33,369 nucleotides of DNA, taken from NCBI RefSeq assembly GCF_000750005.1, contig NZ_JPYA01000157.1, forward strand, positions 1 to 33,369. Reading direction: 5' to 3'. The position numbers were made by a program, and so were the translations under genes. Below, one piece after another: positions 24,748-33,209 of this stretch (positions within the stretch are counted from its first letter, which is position 1; the number at the start of each line of letters is the position of its first letter). The notes under the pieces are model-generated. The model worked only from the letters and a program-made list of their open reading frames with translations. It had not been told where the DNA came from and did no database searches. This DNA comes from Geobacillus icigianus (GTDB lineage Bacteria > Bacillota > Bacilli > Bacillales > Anoxybacillaceae).

Positions 24748-27309
24748 TTAGCTGCCTTGCCCGCGCCGGCGCTCCCATTCTTCCTCGCTCATCAACACCT
24801 CGCGCGGTTTGCTGCCGCGCGCTTCGGAAATCAGCCCTTGCTCTTCCATCATCTCGATCAATCGGGCGGCGCGGTTGTAGCCGATGCGGAAGTGACGCTG
24901 CAAACTCGACGTCGATGCCCCGCCTTGCGCGATGACAAACCGGCACGCTTCGTCGAACAAATCGTCATCTTCTTCGCCAAACGCCGCCGCTTGGCGAAAA
25001 TCGTCCGAGCTGAACAGATAGGAAGGGCTTTGCTGCGCCTTTACATGCGCGGTCACCCGCTCGATTTCTTCATCGGAAATAAAACAGCCTTGCAGCCGAA
25101 TCGGTTTGGCCGATCCATTTTCCAAAAACAGCATATCGCCGCGCCCTAGCAGCCGCTCGGCCCCATTCGCATCCAAAATGGTGCGCGAATCCACTTGGGA
25201 AGAGACGGAAAACGCCAAGCGAGTCGGGATGTTCGCTTTGATCAACCCAGTAATGACATCGACCGATGGCCGTTGGGTGGCGATCAGCAAATGAATGCCG
25301 CACGCGCGCGCCTTTTGCGCCAGCCGGCAAATCGATTCCTCGACATCGGCCGGAGCGGCCATCATCAAATCGGCGAGCTCGTCAATGACGATGACGATAT
25401 ACGGCAGCGGTGGCTCACCGCCGCCGGCTTCACGAAGATGGCGGTTGTACTTTTCGATGTCGCGCACGCCGGCATGGACAAACCGTTCATATCGCCGCTC
25501 CATCTCGCCGACCGCCCATTTGAGCGCTCCGGCTGCCGCCTTCGCCTCGGTGATCACCGGGCTGAGCAAATGGGGCAAACCGTTGTACGGAGCGAGCTCG
25601 ACCATTTTCGGATCGATCAACAGCCATTTGACTTCATGAGGGGCGGCTTTATACAACATGCTGACCAGCATGGCGTTCATGCAGACGCTTTTGCCCGAGC
25701 CGGTCGCTCCGGCAATCAGTCCGTGCGGCATTTTTTGAATATCCGTGACAACCGGCGCGCCGCTGATGTCGAGTCCAAGCGCGACGGTCAACGGCGAATG
25801 GCGATCGCGGAAGGCGCTGCTTTCTAGGATTTCTCGCAGACGCACCGGACGGCTCGCGGGGTTGGGCACTTCGATGCCGATCGTCCGCTTGCCGGGAATC
25901 GGCGCTTCGATCCGGATGTCTTCCGCCGCCAAGCTGAGCTTGATGTCATCGAGCAAACTGGTGATTTTGCTCACTTTCACCCCTAAATCGGGCTGCACTT
26001 CAAATTGGGTGACGGTCGGCCCTTGGGTCGCTCCGACGACGTTGGCACCAATATGGAAGCTTTCAAACGTCCGGGCGAGACGGGCGCACTGTTCCGCCAG
26101 CCATTGCTCATCGCGGACGTCCAGTTCCGCCGGAGGGTCAAGAAGCGCAAGCGGCGGCCGGCGATAGCGGTTCGGGCTGGAAACGGTCTTCTCAGCCAGC
26201 TTGCGCCGGTCCTGCTGCAACATGATGACATTATACGGGATGCGGATCCGCTCCACTTTGGAAGAAACGGCCGCCAGCTCGCCACCCTGATCGTTCTCCT
26301 GCGATGGTGCCGCCGTTTCTTCCGGCACCTCTTGCGGCAGCCGCCCGTCTCCTTCGCCGTCCGCTTTCCCTTCGTCAGTCGGCGACTTGGACGGCTCAAC
26401 GCCGCATAAGTGCTGGCTGTCCCCCTGTTCCGCCGCCTCCTCCGCTTCGTCGGCCACCGGCGGCTCAGTCACCGGCGCCGCTTCCGCTCGATCGATACCG
26501 ATGTCGCTGTTCCGGATTTGATGACGGTGAAAGGAGGGGACCAATGAGGCTCGACCGAAACCGGTGTCGCTGTTCCCTTGGTGCGCCGCCGTCTTCTGGC
26601 AGCCCGCCGCTCGCTCGGCAAGCGGCCCGCTGTCATCGCCAACGAACGCACTGGCGCCGCTGTCATCGAGCCGTTCTTCCGTCGGAGCCCGATCCGCGTT
26701 CGGAACGGCTTCTTCGACTGCCGGCTCCCCCAACTCCGCAGCGCGCCATCGCGTTCCGGTGTCGCTAGACGATTGGGCGCTCCCATCGTTCATCTCGTTC
26801 GGCGGCTGGCGACGCGAGCCGGCGCTTTTGTCCGCTTCAGTTTCCTCCGCTGCGGTCGACGGCCCACCCGGCCGAACGTTTCCGCGTTCTAGCGCTGTCC
26901 GCAGCCTAGCGCTTTCCCGTTCCGGCGCCAAGGAGACCGCGTTCCGCTCCTCCGCCGCTTCCTGTTGTTCGCGTTTCTGCTTATGATAGCCAAAAACGGG
27001 AGAAGGCACATCGGACGGTCGGAACGGCCGCTTTTCTCCTTCTCTTCTCATCGCACCGCCCGCTCGCTGACGGTTGACATTGTTCCGGACTTCTTCTCCT
27101 GCGGGCCGCTGCGGCGCCTCCCGCCTTTCGGAAGGCGGATCATCGGGAATGAGCGGGAAACGAAAACGGCCTTGCGGATATCGATCGCCACCGCTTGCCT
27201 CGCCCTCGTCAAACGTTCCGGCCGACGGAAGGCGACGAATGGGCGCCCCGCTCTCTTCCCTCTCTTCCTCGCCTGTCCAAAAACGAAGCCATCGTTTCCA
27301 CCAATTCAT
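24748..27309 (-). CDS. sftA: FtsK/SpoIIIE-family DNA translocase SftA
   Basis: DNA-pumping ATPase that clears chromosomal DNA from the closing septum. The 853 residues begin MNWWKRWLRFW and continue as a long low-complexity Glu/Pro/Arg/Ala-rich linker to about 350, without membrane segments; this is the SftA rather than the SpoIIIE form. The motor core follows, with Walker A GATGSGKS (about 533-540), LLIDPKMVELAPYNGLPHLL and the Walker B strand IVIVIDELADLM. The C-terminal gamma winged helix (about 790-845; ARLIEMMEEQGLISEARGSKPREV) binds the polarity sequences. The ATG at 27309 has only a weak ribosome-binding site; the frame extends to 27444, but that would overlap the ytpR terminator. The linker differs in length from that of B. 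subtilis (952 residues in all, from memory). Confidence 0.93.
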   Translation of the reverse strand: MNWWKRWLRFWTGEEEREESGAPIRRLPSAGTFDEGEASGGDRYPQGRFRFPLIPDDPPSERREAPQRPAGEEVRNNVNRQRAGGAMRREGEKRPFRPSDVPSPVFGYHKQKREQQEAAEERNAVSLAPERESARLRTALERGNVRPGGPSTAAEETEADKSAGSRRQPPNEMNDGSAQSSSDTGTRWRAAELGEPAVEEAVPNADRAPTEERLDDSGASAFVGDDSGPLAERAAGCQKTAAHQGNSDTGFGRASLVPSFHRHQIRNSDIGIDRAEAAPVTEPPVADEAEEAAEQGDSQHLCGVEPSKSPTDEGKADGEGDGRLPQEVPEETAAPSQENDQGGELAAVSSKVERIRIPYNVIMLQQDRRKLAEKTVSSPNRYRRPPLALLDPPAELDVRDEQWLAEQCARLARTFESFHIGANVVGATQGPTVTQFEVQPDLGVKVSKITSLLDDIKLSLAAEDIRIEAPIPGKRTIGIEVPNPASRPVRLREILESSAFRDRHSPLTVALGLDISGAPVVTDIQKMPHGLIAGATGSGKSVCMNAMLVSMLYKAAPHEVKWLLIDPKMVELAPYNGLPHLLSPVITEAKAAAGALKWAVGEMERRYERFVHAGVRDIEKYNRHLREAGGGEPPLPYIVIVIDELADLMMAAPADVEESICRLAQKARACGIHLLIATQRPSVDVITGLIKANIPTRLAFSVSSQVDSRTILDANGAERLLGRGDMLFLENGSAKPIRLQGCFISDEEIERVTAHVKAQQSPSYLFSSDDFRQAAAFGEEDDDLFDEACRFVIAQGGASTSSLQRHFRIGYNRAARLIEMMEEQGLISEARGSKPREVLMSEEEWERRRGQGS

Positions 27310-27405
27310 CGATTCATTCCACGCTTTCTTTCTAGGGGCCGAACGCCGGTCCGGTGACCCGTTCCGAGCCGCTTGCCCCGCTTGGTTGCTGCTGGGAAAA
27401 GACGG

Positions 27406-27436
27406 GAAAAAACGCCACCGGAACTTCCAGTGACGT
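27406..27436 (-). terminator. Terminator between ytpR and sftA
   Basis: On the minus strand ACGTCACTGG (27436-27427) pairs over 10 positions (three G-T) with CCGGTGGCGT (27421-27412), loop AAGTT, followed by T6. It starts 15 bp after the ytpR stop and separates sftA from the upstream operon. Confidence 0.85.
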
Positions 27437-27450
27437 TCGTTCACCGCCTG

Positions 27451-28056
27451 CTAAAAACGAAACGGTTGACCGACTTCGTACTCGTCGGAAAGCACCAAAA
27501 TGCCTTTTTCCTGCGGAGCGTTCGGCAATCCGAGCTCACGCGCCGAGCAAATCATGCCCGATGACCGGACGCCGCGCAGCTCGCTTTCTTGAATAACGAG
27601 ACCGCTTGGCATGACCGCGCCGATTTTCGCGACGACGACTTTTTGCCCTTCGGCAACGTTCGGCGCCCCGCAGACGATTTGCAGCACCTCATCGCCGACA
27701 TCGACTTGGCAGACGCTCAACTTGTCAGCGTTCGGATGCTTCGCTTTTTCCTTCACATACCCGACGACGAATTTCGGCGACAAGTCCGCGTCAATCTGTT
27801 CATCATAGCCGTTTTTTGCCAAAATATCATTGATGATGCCGACGAGTTCCTCGTTCACTTCCAGCGGGCCGTTTCCTGAAAACGGATAGTAGGAAGAAGC
27901 GGAAAAAATATTATAGCCGACCGGCTCGCCGGTGCGCTCAGAAACGATGCGGACGACATCGCCTTGTTTCGTAAACGCCCGCTCCTCGTCAGCTGTCGGC
28001 TTTAGCGATACGAGCAGCACATCACCGATCCCTTCGCGGTTGTAGAACACGTTCAT
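27451..28056 (-). CDS. ytpR: YtpR, tRNA-binding (EMAP/Trbp111-type) domain protein
   Basis: The 201 residues match the stand-alone YtpR family. The N-terminal half (about 1-90) is specific to it. The C-terminal OB-fold (about 92-200; VVGYVKEKAKHPNADKLSVC, IVCGAPNV, MICSARELGL) is the tRNA-binding domain also found at the N-terminus of PheT and the C-terminus of MetG. Its cellular role is not known; tRNA binding or quality control is inference. AAGGAGGAGCC precedes the ATG. It is the last gene of the ytoP-DUF84-ytpQ-ytpR cluster, 18 bp after ytpQ, and is followed by a strong terminator. Confidence 0.92.
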   Translation of the reverse strand: MNVFYNREGIGDVLLVSLKPTADEERAFTKQGDVVRIVSERTGEPVGYNIFSASSYYPFSGNGPLEVNEELVGIINDILAKNGYDEQIDADLSPKFVVGYVKEKAKHPNADKLSVCQVDVGDEVLQIVCGAPNVAEGQKVVVAKIGAVMPSGLVIQESELRGVRSSGMICSARELGLPNAPQEKGILVLSDEYEVGQPFRF

Positions 28057-28074
28057 CGCTTGGCTCCTCCTTAT

Positions 28075-28872
28075 TTACGTTCTCCGTTTTTTTCCTAAAA
28101 TGAAAATCGGTTCGAGTTTGCCGTTTTCGTATAAAAACGACAGCGCCGTGATCGGCACGCGGCCGCCGGCAAAAAAGCTCATCGTCATTTGCGCGAGCAC
28201 ATCGTAGCCGATCTCATTGCGCAAATCGGCAAGAATGAGCACGTCTTGATGCGGAACGGCCAACGCCATCGTTCCTTCGATGCGCGTGTGCATTTCGGCC
28301 AAAAACGCATCGTTTAGGATTCGGCTCGCGTCATAGCCGTCGTTCGTGTTGACAAAATAAAACACGTTGCCGGCGACGCGGTCTTCTTTGACCGGCGTCG
28401 GCAGCGAGCGAACGTTAAAACGGGCGATCTCTTTCACCCGGTCGCGGCTCCATCGCTCGCTCTCGATCATTCGTTCGTCAATCAAGCGGTACGTTTTCCC
28501 TCGATCAAGCGCGTAGTAAACACGCGTTTCCGCCGTATGATCATCATAAAGGAGCGGAACGCCTTCTTTCGTTTCCGTCGGAAACGACGTCGAGCGAATG
28601 ACGGGATAAATGTTCCGTTCGTTTCCGGAAAGCGTTGCCGCTTCCTCCATCGTTTTCAGCGTTTCTTCCACGTAATAAATGATTTCGCGCACCGCTTCGT
28701 CTTTTTGTTCGTGCCACTTGGCGATCACGCCGGGAAGCGAGATCGTCACCCCTTTGTTCGTGCGGCGGTCTTCGATGCGCATCGTGTCTTGTCGGGCATC
28801 AAAGTGGAACGTCCAGTGCGGATAAGTTGCGAGACGTTCCTTGATCATTTCATACATTTGCCGGCTGTTCAT
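28075..28872 (-). CDS. ytpQ: YtpQ, DUF1444 protein
   Basis: The 265-residue soluble protein belongs to the DUF1444/YtpQ family, recognised by order and by segments such as [16 protein letters not shown] and DTRIEG-like turns near the C-terminus ([20 protein letters not shown]). No catalytic motif, signal peptide or membrane segment can be seen, and function is unknown. AAGGAGG lies 8 nt before the ATG. The tight spacing to ytpR (18 bp) and to the DUF84 gene (45 bp) indicates one transcript. Confidence 0.88.
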   Translation of the reverse strand: MNSRQMYEMIKERLATYPHWTFHFDARQDTMRIEDRRTNKGVTISLPGVIAKWHEQKDEAVREIIYYVEETLKTMEEAATLSGNERNIYPVIRSTSFPTETKEGVPLLYDDHTAETRVYYALDRGKTYRLIDERMIESERWSRDRVKEIARFNVRSLPTPVKEDRVAGNVFYFVNTNDGYDASRILNDAFLAEMHTRIEGTMALAVPHQDVLILADLRNEIGYDVLAQMTMSFFAGGRVPITALSFLYENGKLEPIFILGKKRRT

Positions 28873-28917
28873 CCGTCTGCCTCCTTGTTTTATGGCGGCG
28901 CCAGCGATTCTCCTTTA

Positions 28918-29448
28918 TCATACCGTGAACGGACCGTTTTGACAAAAAAATTCGTATTGGCCAGCCAACAGCGCGACGATATGGGAAAACATCGCCGCGC
29001 GGTCGATGCGTCCGTTCGTAAATACGCCGATCGCCCCTTCCTTTGTGCGGATATTCCGCCGCCCTGTATACTCCTCCATCAGTTCGCCGAGCTCGCGCCC
29101 CGCCTCAAGCCCGGCGCCGAGCTCCGGCGGCAAGGCGAGGCGCGCGCCGCCGGCCGCGACCGTCATGCCGTTTCGGTCAATGAGCGCTCCCCAGTTGCAA
29201 AGCCACCATTGCCCGTCGATGTTCATCACACCGCCCTCAAGCCCGATGCCGATGTCCGCCTCTATCGCTTCCAGCGCCCGCTTGGCGCGCTCGATCGCGC
29301 CACGCCGCGTTTCCTCGTCCGAAAGCGGCTGCCGGGAGACGCCTGAGGGCACCTCAAGCGGAACGAGGCGATCGCCCGTCTCCCCGAACACCGCGCGGAC
29401 GGCAGCGATTTTCGCTTCGTTCTTTGTTCCGACCGCAATTGTTTTCAT
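28918..29448 (-). CDS. DUF84 (YjjX-type) inosine/xanthosine triphosphatase
   Basis: The 176 residues start MKTIAVGTKNEAKIAAVRAVF, the signature of the Maf/HAM1-like YjjX family, with SRQPLSDEETRRGAIERAKRA and the conserved GIGLEGGV block (about 67-74). YjjX hydrolyses ITP and XTP and so cleans the nucleotide pool; that this protein does the same is inferred from family membership. AGGAGGTTGAGC precedes the ATG. As I recall, B. subtilis has the thioredoxin-like ytpP at this place; here there is no CxxC protein and the DUF84 gene takes the slot. Confidence 0.88.
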   Translation of the reverse strand: MKTIAVGTKNEAKIAAVRAVFGETGDRLVPLEVPSGVSRQPLSDEETRRGAIERAKRALEAIEADIGIGLEGGVMNIDGQWWLCNWGALIDRNGMTVAAGGARLALPPELGAGLEAGRELGELMEEYTGRRNIRTKEGAIGVFTNGRIDRAAMFSHIVALLAGQYEFFCQNGPFTV

Positions 29449-29472
29449 TGCTCAACCTCCTAGCATGGAAAA

Positions 29473-29492
29473 GGAGAAGCCGATGCTTCTCC
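29473..29492 (-). terminator. Hairpin between ytoP and the DUF84 gene
   Basis: GGAGAAGC (29473-29480) and GCTTCTCC (29485-29492) form a perfect 8-bp stem with a tetraloop, followed on the minus strand by TTTTCC. It could partially end ytoP transcription within the operon. Confidence 0.6.
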
Positions 29493-29532
29493 CCCTGATC
29501 TGTTTTGCCTCTTTGCCGCCATTCGTTTTTGT

Positions 29533-30609
29533 TTAGCTGTTGGCGCGGATCGCTTCAACGGTTGCCCGGTCGCACCGTTTGACAAGCTCAACGATGAGCG
29601 CTTTTGCCGCCGCATAATCATCGACGTGAATGATCGCGGCATGCGTATGAATATAACGGGCGCAAAGGCCGATCACCGCCGACGGCACGCCGCGGTTGGC
29701 GATATGAACCCGTCCGGCGTCCGTCCCTCCGCCTGGGGAAATGAAAAACTGATACGGAACGCCAATCGTTTCCGCCGTATCGAGCACGAACTCGCGCATG
29801 CCGCGGTGCATCACCATTGTCCGGTCGTACAAACGGACGAGCGCTCCTTTGCCGATCTGGCCAAACGCCTGTTTGTCGCCGGACATGTCGTTTGCCGGGC
29901 TCGCCTCAAGGGCAAAAAAGATGTCCGGATCGATCATCGTTGCCGCCGTCTGCGCCCCGCGCAGCCCGACTTCCTCTTGGACCGTGGCGCCGGCATACAA
30001 CACGTTCGGCACCGATTCCTCTTTCAGCTCTTTTAACAGCTCGATGGCGAGCCCGCAGCCGAACCGGTTGTCCCACGCTTTCGCCATCACCGTTTTCCCG
30101 TTTGCCAGCACCGTAAACGGGCTGACCGGCACGATCGGCTGCCCCGGACGAATGCCGATCCGCTCGGCGTCCTCACGGCTTTCCGCACCGATGTCGATGA
30201 GCATCTGTTTGATTTCCATCGGTTTATTCCGCTGCTCGTCATCGAGCAAATGGGGCGGAATCGAGCCGATGACGCCGACGACCGGTCCGTCGTTCGTGAT
30301 AATTTGCACGCGCTGGGCGAGCAGCACTTGATTCCACCAGCCGCCGAGCGTTTGAAAGCGAATCATGCCATTGTCGGTAATCGCCGTGACCATAAACCCG
30401 ACCTCGTCCATATGGCCGGCGACCATCACCGTCGGGCCCGTCTCGTCGCCGCGCTTGACACCGAAAATGCTGCCGAGGCGATCTTGAATGATTTCATCCG
30501 CGTATTTGGCGAGCTCATTGCGCATAAACTGCCGCACCGCGTGTTCATGGCCCGGCGCTCCCGGCAGTTCGGTCAGCGTTTGAAACAGTTGCCGTGTGTC
30601 TTCGTTCAT
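29533..30609 (-). CDS. ytoP: M42-family aminopeptidase / endoglucanase-like YtoP
   Basis: Cocatalytic metallopeptidase of the M42 (tetrahedral aminopeptidase) family, 358 residues. The metal and catalytic residues are visible: H66 and D68 in AGHMDEVGF, bridging D180 in [10 protein letters not shown]212/E213 in QEEVGLRG, E235 in LEASPAND and H321/H323 in YIHTHAA. It should release N-terminal amino acids from short peptides in the cytosol. The ATG at 30609 follows AAAGGAG; the frame is open to 30873, but that stretch crosses into the divergent ytzB gene. It is the first gene of the cluster leading to ytpR. Confidence 0.94.
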   Translation of the reverse strand: MNEDTRQLFQTLTELPGAPGHEHAVRQFMRNELAKYADEIIQDRLGSIFGVKRGDETGPTVMVAGHMDEVGFMVTAITDNGMIRFQTLGGWWNQVLLAQRVQIITNDGPVVGVIGSIPPHLLDDEQRNKPMEIKQMLIDIGAESREDAERIGIRPGQPIVPVSPFTVLANGKTVMAKAWDNRFGCGLAIELLKELKEESVPNVLYAGATVQEEVGLRGAQTAATMIDPDIFFALEASPANDMSGDKQAFGQIGKGALVRLYDRTMVMHRGMREFVLDTAETIGVPYQFFISPGGGTDAGRVHIANRGVPSAVIGLCARYIHTHAAIIHVDDYAAAKALIVELVKRCDRATVEAIRANS

Positions 30610-30643
30610 CACCGTTCTCCTTTCTTTTTCCCTTCCGCTTTGC

Positions 30644-30672
30644 TTACATCGTTCGCCAACATCGGCTATACT
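30644..30672 (+). promoter_or_regulatory. Possible sigma-A promoter of ytzB
   Basis: TTACAT (30644-30649), a 17-bp spacer and TATACT (30667-30672). The -35 is weak; transcription would start near 30679. Confidence 0.45.
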
Positions 30673-30705
30673 AAACGATAGCAAAGCAAAAGGAGGAATG
30701 TGCAC

Positions 30706-31002
30706 ATGGCTTGGAAAAAGTGGCTCGTTGGCGCCGCCGTCGGTGCCGCGGCCCTGTACATGGCGCGCGCTTCCGGCCGCCCTGCGCTTCTTTCGCCCGA
30801 ACGCGCGCTGAAGCTGGCAAAACAAGCGCTCGGCGGGGCGCACCCGATTCGCGGCTCTTGGATTCAAACCCATCCCGAGCGCTATGAAAAAAACGGGTGG
30901 ACGTACACCGTCTACCGCGGCGGCCTTTGCCGCGATGACGGGGATGACGAGTTTTGGGTGAACACGTACACCGGCGCCATCGTTGACACGCGGCCGTTAT
31001 AG
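30706..31002 (+). CDS. ytzB: Small PepSY-like membrane-anchored or exported protein
   Basis: The 98-residue product starts [20 protein letters not shown], a positively charged N-terminus and a hydrophobic helix (about 7-22) that could be a membrane anchor or signal peptide. The rest ([13 protein letters not shown], then [31 protein letters not shown]) follows the helix-strand-strand pattern of PepSY domains, where the terminal V-x-x-x-T-G-x-I is characteristic. Function is unknown; PepSY domains often act as protease inhibitors. The ATG at 30706 lies 9 nt after AGGAGG; a GTG at 30700 is too close. Its stop overlaps that of the convergent ytnP by 6 bp. The symbol is inferred from B. subtilis neighbours. 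Confidence 0.82.
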   Translation: MAWKKWLVGAAVGAAALYMARASGRPALLSPERALKLAKQALGGAHPIRGSWIQTHPERYEKNGWTYTVYRGGLCRDDGDDEFWVNTYTGAIVDTRPL

Positions 31003-31848
31003 CGACGGCCGGTTGCGCTTCACCTGTTCCGCGATCGCGCCGTCCTCCCCCCATTTGACTGCCCGGTAATAGGCATCGTGGTAAAACGTAAACCACGCGT
31101 TCCGCTCGATGCCGTACGGAAGCCAGCGCTGTTTGGCGAAAATCGAATCCATCGGGTAATCGTCATACGCCATCACCCAAAGGACGTTTTGATGGGCGTG
31201 CGTGCCGAGCAAATCGCCGAGATGGATCGCCATTTCCCCCTCCGATTCGATCAAGATGATCGCATGGCCGGCGCTATGCCCGCCGGTATGTATGAGGCGA
31301 ATGCCGGAGACGACTTCCGTTTCTTTCGCAAACGGCACGACTTGGTCGGCGATCGGTTCCCAATTTTCTTTCCAATACGTGTTGCGCGAGCGAATGTTGG
31401 GCTGGCGCATCTCTTCCCACTCGACCTCCGAAGTGATGATGGCCGCGCGCGGAAACGCCGGTACGAGCCGGCCGTCTTCCCAAACCGTCAGCCCGCACGC
31501 ATGATCGAAATGAAGGTGGGTCATGAGAACCACATCAATGTCGTTGCGCGTCAACCCAAGGGCGGCGAGCGATTCGTCAAGCGCCGATTCCTCGGTGACG
31601 CCGAAATTGCGCTTTTGCTTCTCAGTCAGCTTGCCGTTGCCGATGCCGGACTCAATGAGCAACCGCTTGCCGCCGGCCTCGACCAAAATCGGGTCGGTGC
31701 GCAGCTCAATTTGATTGTTGGCATTGGGCGGATATTTTTTCGACCAAAGCGGCTTCGGCACAACCCCGAACATCGCCCCGCCGTCAAGATGCGTAACTCC
31801 TCCGTTCAGCCAAGTCAATGTCACTTGTCCGACTGTCAATTGCTCCAT
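30997..31848 (-). CDS. ytnP: Metallo-beta-lactamase-fold lactonase YtnP
   Basis: The 283 residues carry the zinc-binding motif THLHFDH (H111, H113, D115, H116), HTGGHSAGH (third metal His) and HLGDLLGTH, as in the AHL-lactonase-like branch of the MBL superfamily. B. subtilis YtnP (281 residues) is a lactonase that degrades a Streptomyces signal and quenches quorum sensing; the same function here is inference. AGGGGGGAGAGGAGC precedes the ATG. No signal peptide is visible, so it should be cytosolic. The gene has its own promoter and converges on ytzB. Confidence 0.92.
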   Translation of the reverse strand: MEQLTVGQVTLTWLNGGVTHLDGGAMFGVVPKPLWSKKYPPNANNQIELRTDPILVEAGGKRLLIESGIGNGKLTEKQKRNFGVTEESALDESLAALGLTRNDIDVVLMTHLHFDHACGLTVWEDGRLVPAFPRAAIITSEVEWEEMRQPNIRSRNTYWKENWEPIADQVVPFAKETEVVSGIRLIHTGGHSAGHAIILIESEGEMAIHLGDLLGTHAHQNVLWVMAYDDYPMDSIFAKQRWLPYGIERNAWFTFYHDAYYRAVKWGEDGAIAEQVKRNRPSL

Positions 31849-31869
31849 GCTCCTCTCCCCCCTATCTTT

Positions 31870-31898
31870 AGTGTACCATTTTCTTCATCGGGTGGAAA
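31870..31898 (-). promoter_or_regulatory. Sigma-A-like promoter of ytnP
   Basis: On the minus strand TTTCCA (31898-31893), 17 bp and TGG-TACACT (31875-31870, extended -10). The start would be near 31863. Confidence 0.6.
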
Positions 31899-31900
31899 TC

Positions 31901-31934
31901 AAAAAGAGAGGGATGCAAAAAGAGCGCCCTCTCT
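31901..31934 (-). terminator. Terminator-like hairpin upstream of ytnP
   Basis: AGAGAGGG (31905-31912) pairs perfectly with CCCTCTCT (31927-31934). On the minus strand it is followed by T5. It would end a minus-strand transcript coming through the ytnP-trmB gap, from trmB or from an unrecognised RNA. Confidence 0.7.
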
Positions 31935-31961
31935 CGTCTATATGTGCTTGCTGGTTGTTAT

Positions 31962-32022
31962 GTCGTGACATACTCCCATCGCCTACGCGGACGGTTAAAA
32001 GGCTGGTGATTGAAGGGAGCCG
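31962..32022 (+). repeat. Hairpin element with the dispersed GGCTGGTGATT motif
   Basis: GTCGTGACATACTCCCATCG at 31963-31982 leads into a stem-loop: CTCCC+ATCGCC (31973-31983) with GGTGAT+GGGAG (32005-32010 and 32015-32019; TGAA bulge). GGTGATTGAAGGGAGCCG (32005-32022) is identical to 14194-14211. The layout recalls the terminal hairpins of IS200/IS605-family elements, but no tnpA or tnpB gene is present. Confidence 0.5.
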
Positions 32023-32084
32023 ACCTTCCTTTTTGAGATGGAACCGGAATTCATCTCCTTTTTTCACTTTGTTTTGAAGTGGGA

Positions 32085-32240
32085 GACTTCTTCCGTTAGG
32101 TAAGTTAAAAGCAGGCTGAATCGGCGGCCTTACCCAAGAAGCGCGAGACCGCTTCTTCCATTAGGTTCAAAGCAGGCGGTCACCCATCCGTCCTCTCCGG
32201 CCGCCGCGCTGGCCCGCTACTTCCATTAGGTTAAAAGCAG
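32085..32240. repeat. Three spaced repeats with a 64-65-bp period between ytnP and trmB
   Basis: Copies lie at 32085-32114, 32149-32175 and 32214-32240. The last two are 27 bp and differ at two positions. On the minus strand they read CTGCTTT, [T/G]AACC, TAATGGAAG[A/T]AGCGG. The first has a 4-bp insertion. Spacers are 34 and 38 bp and unlike each other. In the second copy AAGAAGCG (32137-32144) of the spacer pairs with CGCTTCTT of the repeat, and in the first GAAGT pairs with ACTTC, so each unit may fold. The array ends 24 bp from the trmB stop. No gene is visible in 31935-32263. Confidence 0.72.
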
Positions 32241-32263
32241 TTCCCTTTTTCAGCCAGCGCCGA

Positions 32264-32914
32264 TCATGGCCGCCTAGGCGGGCGCACCGCCTCGCAGCGA
32301 TAAATGCGGTTCCCTTTTAAGGAAAATTTTTCCTCGTACTCCGTCATGACGTTGCCGACGACATCGCTCCGATGCAAATCGAGCTGAACGGCGGCAAGCA
32401 CAAATCCGTATTGGGACAAGCTGACAAGCGAGTATTCAAAAAACGACTGATTGTCCGTTTTCAAATGGATGTCTCCGTCTTCTGCCAAAACGCGCTCATA
32501 GAGCGACAAAAAACCTCGATGCGTCAGACGCCGCTTTTCGTGCCGCTTTTTCGGCCACGGATCGGAAAAGTTCAAATAAATGCGGGCGACTTCTCCTTCG
32601 GCGAAAAAGGCGGTGAGGTCTTTGGCGTTCGCATTGAGCAGCTTGACGTTCGGAAGCCCGCTTTCGATCAGCTTGTCAAGCGCGGACACGAGCACGCTCG
32701 GGTACAGCTCAATGCCGATAAAATTCATATCGGGGTGAAGACGGCCCATTTCGGTGAGAAACTTCCCTTTCCCCGTGCCGATCTCTACATGAATCGGCCC
32801 GTCGTTGCCAAACAGCTCGTGCCAGCGCCCGCGCTGGGCTTCCGGATCAGGGATGACATGTTGCGGATAAGCGGCGATTTTGTCTTTCGCCCATGGTTTG
32901 TTGCGCAAACGCAT
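32264..32914 (-). CDS. trmB: tRNA (guanine-N7-)-methyltransferase
   Basis: SAM-dependent enzyme that forms m7G46 in the tRNA variable loop. The 216 residues (B. subtilis 213) show the SAM-binding [11 protein letters not shown] (about 43-53), [17 protein letters not shown], the family motif [19 protein letters not shown] with its catalytic/RNA-binding Asp and Arg residues, and the C-terminal LKTDNQ and TEYEEKF blocks. The ATG at 32914 follows AGAGGTG; a frame start at 32932 lacks a ribosome-binding site. It is divergent from ytzH and is followed by the repeat array. Confidence 0.96.
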   Translation of the reverse strand: MRLRNKPWAKDKIAAYPQHVIPDPEAQRGRWHELFGNDGPIHVEIGTGKGKFLTEMGRLHPDMNFIGIELYPSVLVSALDKLIESGLPNVKLLNANAKDLTAFFAEGEVARIYLNFSDPWPKKRHEKRRLTHRGFLSLYERVLAEDGDIHLKTDNQSFFEYSLVSLSQYGFVLAAVQLDLHRSDVVGNVMTEYEEKFSLKGNRIYRCEAVRPPRRP

Positions 32915-33209
32915 ATGGACACCTCTACTCATGTTCGATTTGTTGCCTTGAAGGAGTGGCAGTCAAAGAAGCAAACAGCCCAAAAGACTCGTGATTTCAT
33001 CCTAAGATCGTTCACGCCTTCATTCATTTCTGGTTCGGACAACGCCCGAGTGAAAAGGTGTGTCATCGCCCGTCCCATCGGGTTAGATCGTTGGGCTCGC
33101 TTTCATCCCCCATCGAAAAAAGTGGGTTTTCTCGCTCGCTCTCTTATAAACGGCGCACCGCCGGGGCATGCTACAACCGTACCCATTTTGTGAAAGGACG
33201 GTGACCGAC
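32915..33209. other. Divergent gap between trmB and ytzH
   Basis: Almost 300 bp without a supportable gene. It must hold the promoters of both genes, but no convincing -35/-10 pair was found. TATAAA near 33147 is a possible -10 for ytzH. Confidence 0.35.

Noticed and set aside
27310..27444. N-terminal extension of SftA
   Set aside because: It starts with a GTG lacking a ribosome-binding site, 6 bp after ytpR, and contains the hairpin and T run of a terminator.
32085..32240. Canonical CRISPR array
   Set aside because: There are only three divergent repeats, one with an insertion, uneven spacers, and no cas gene in the window. The repeats also pair with spacer ends.
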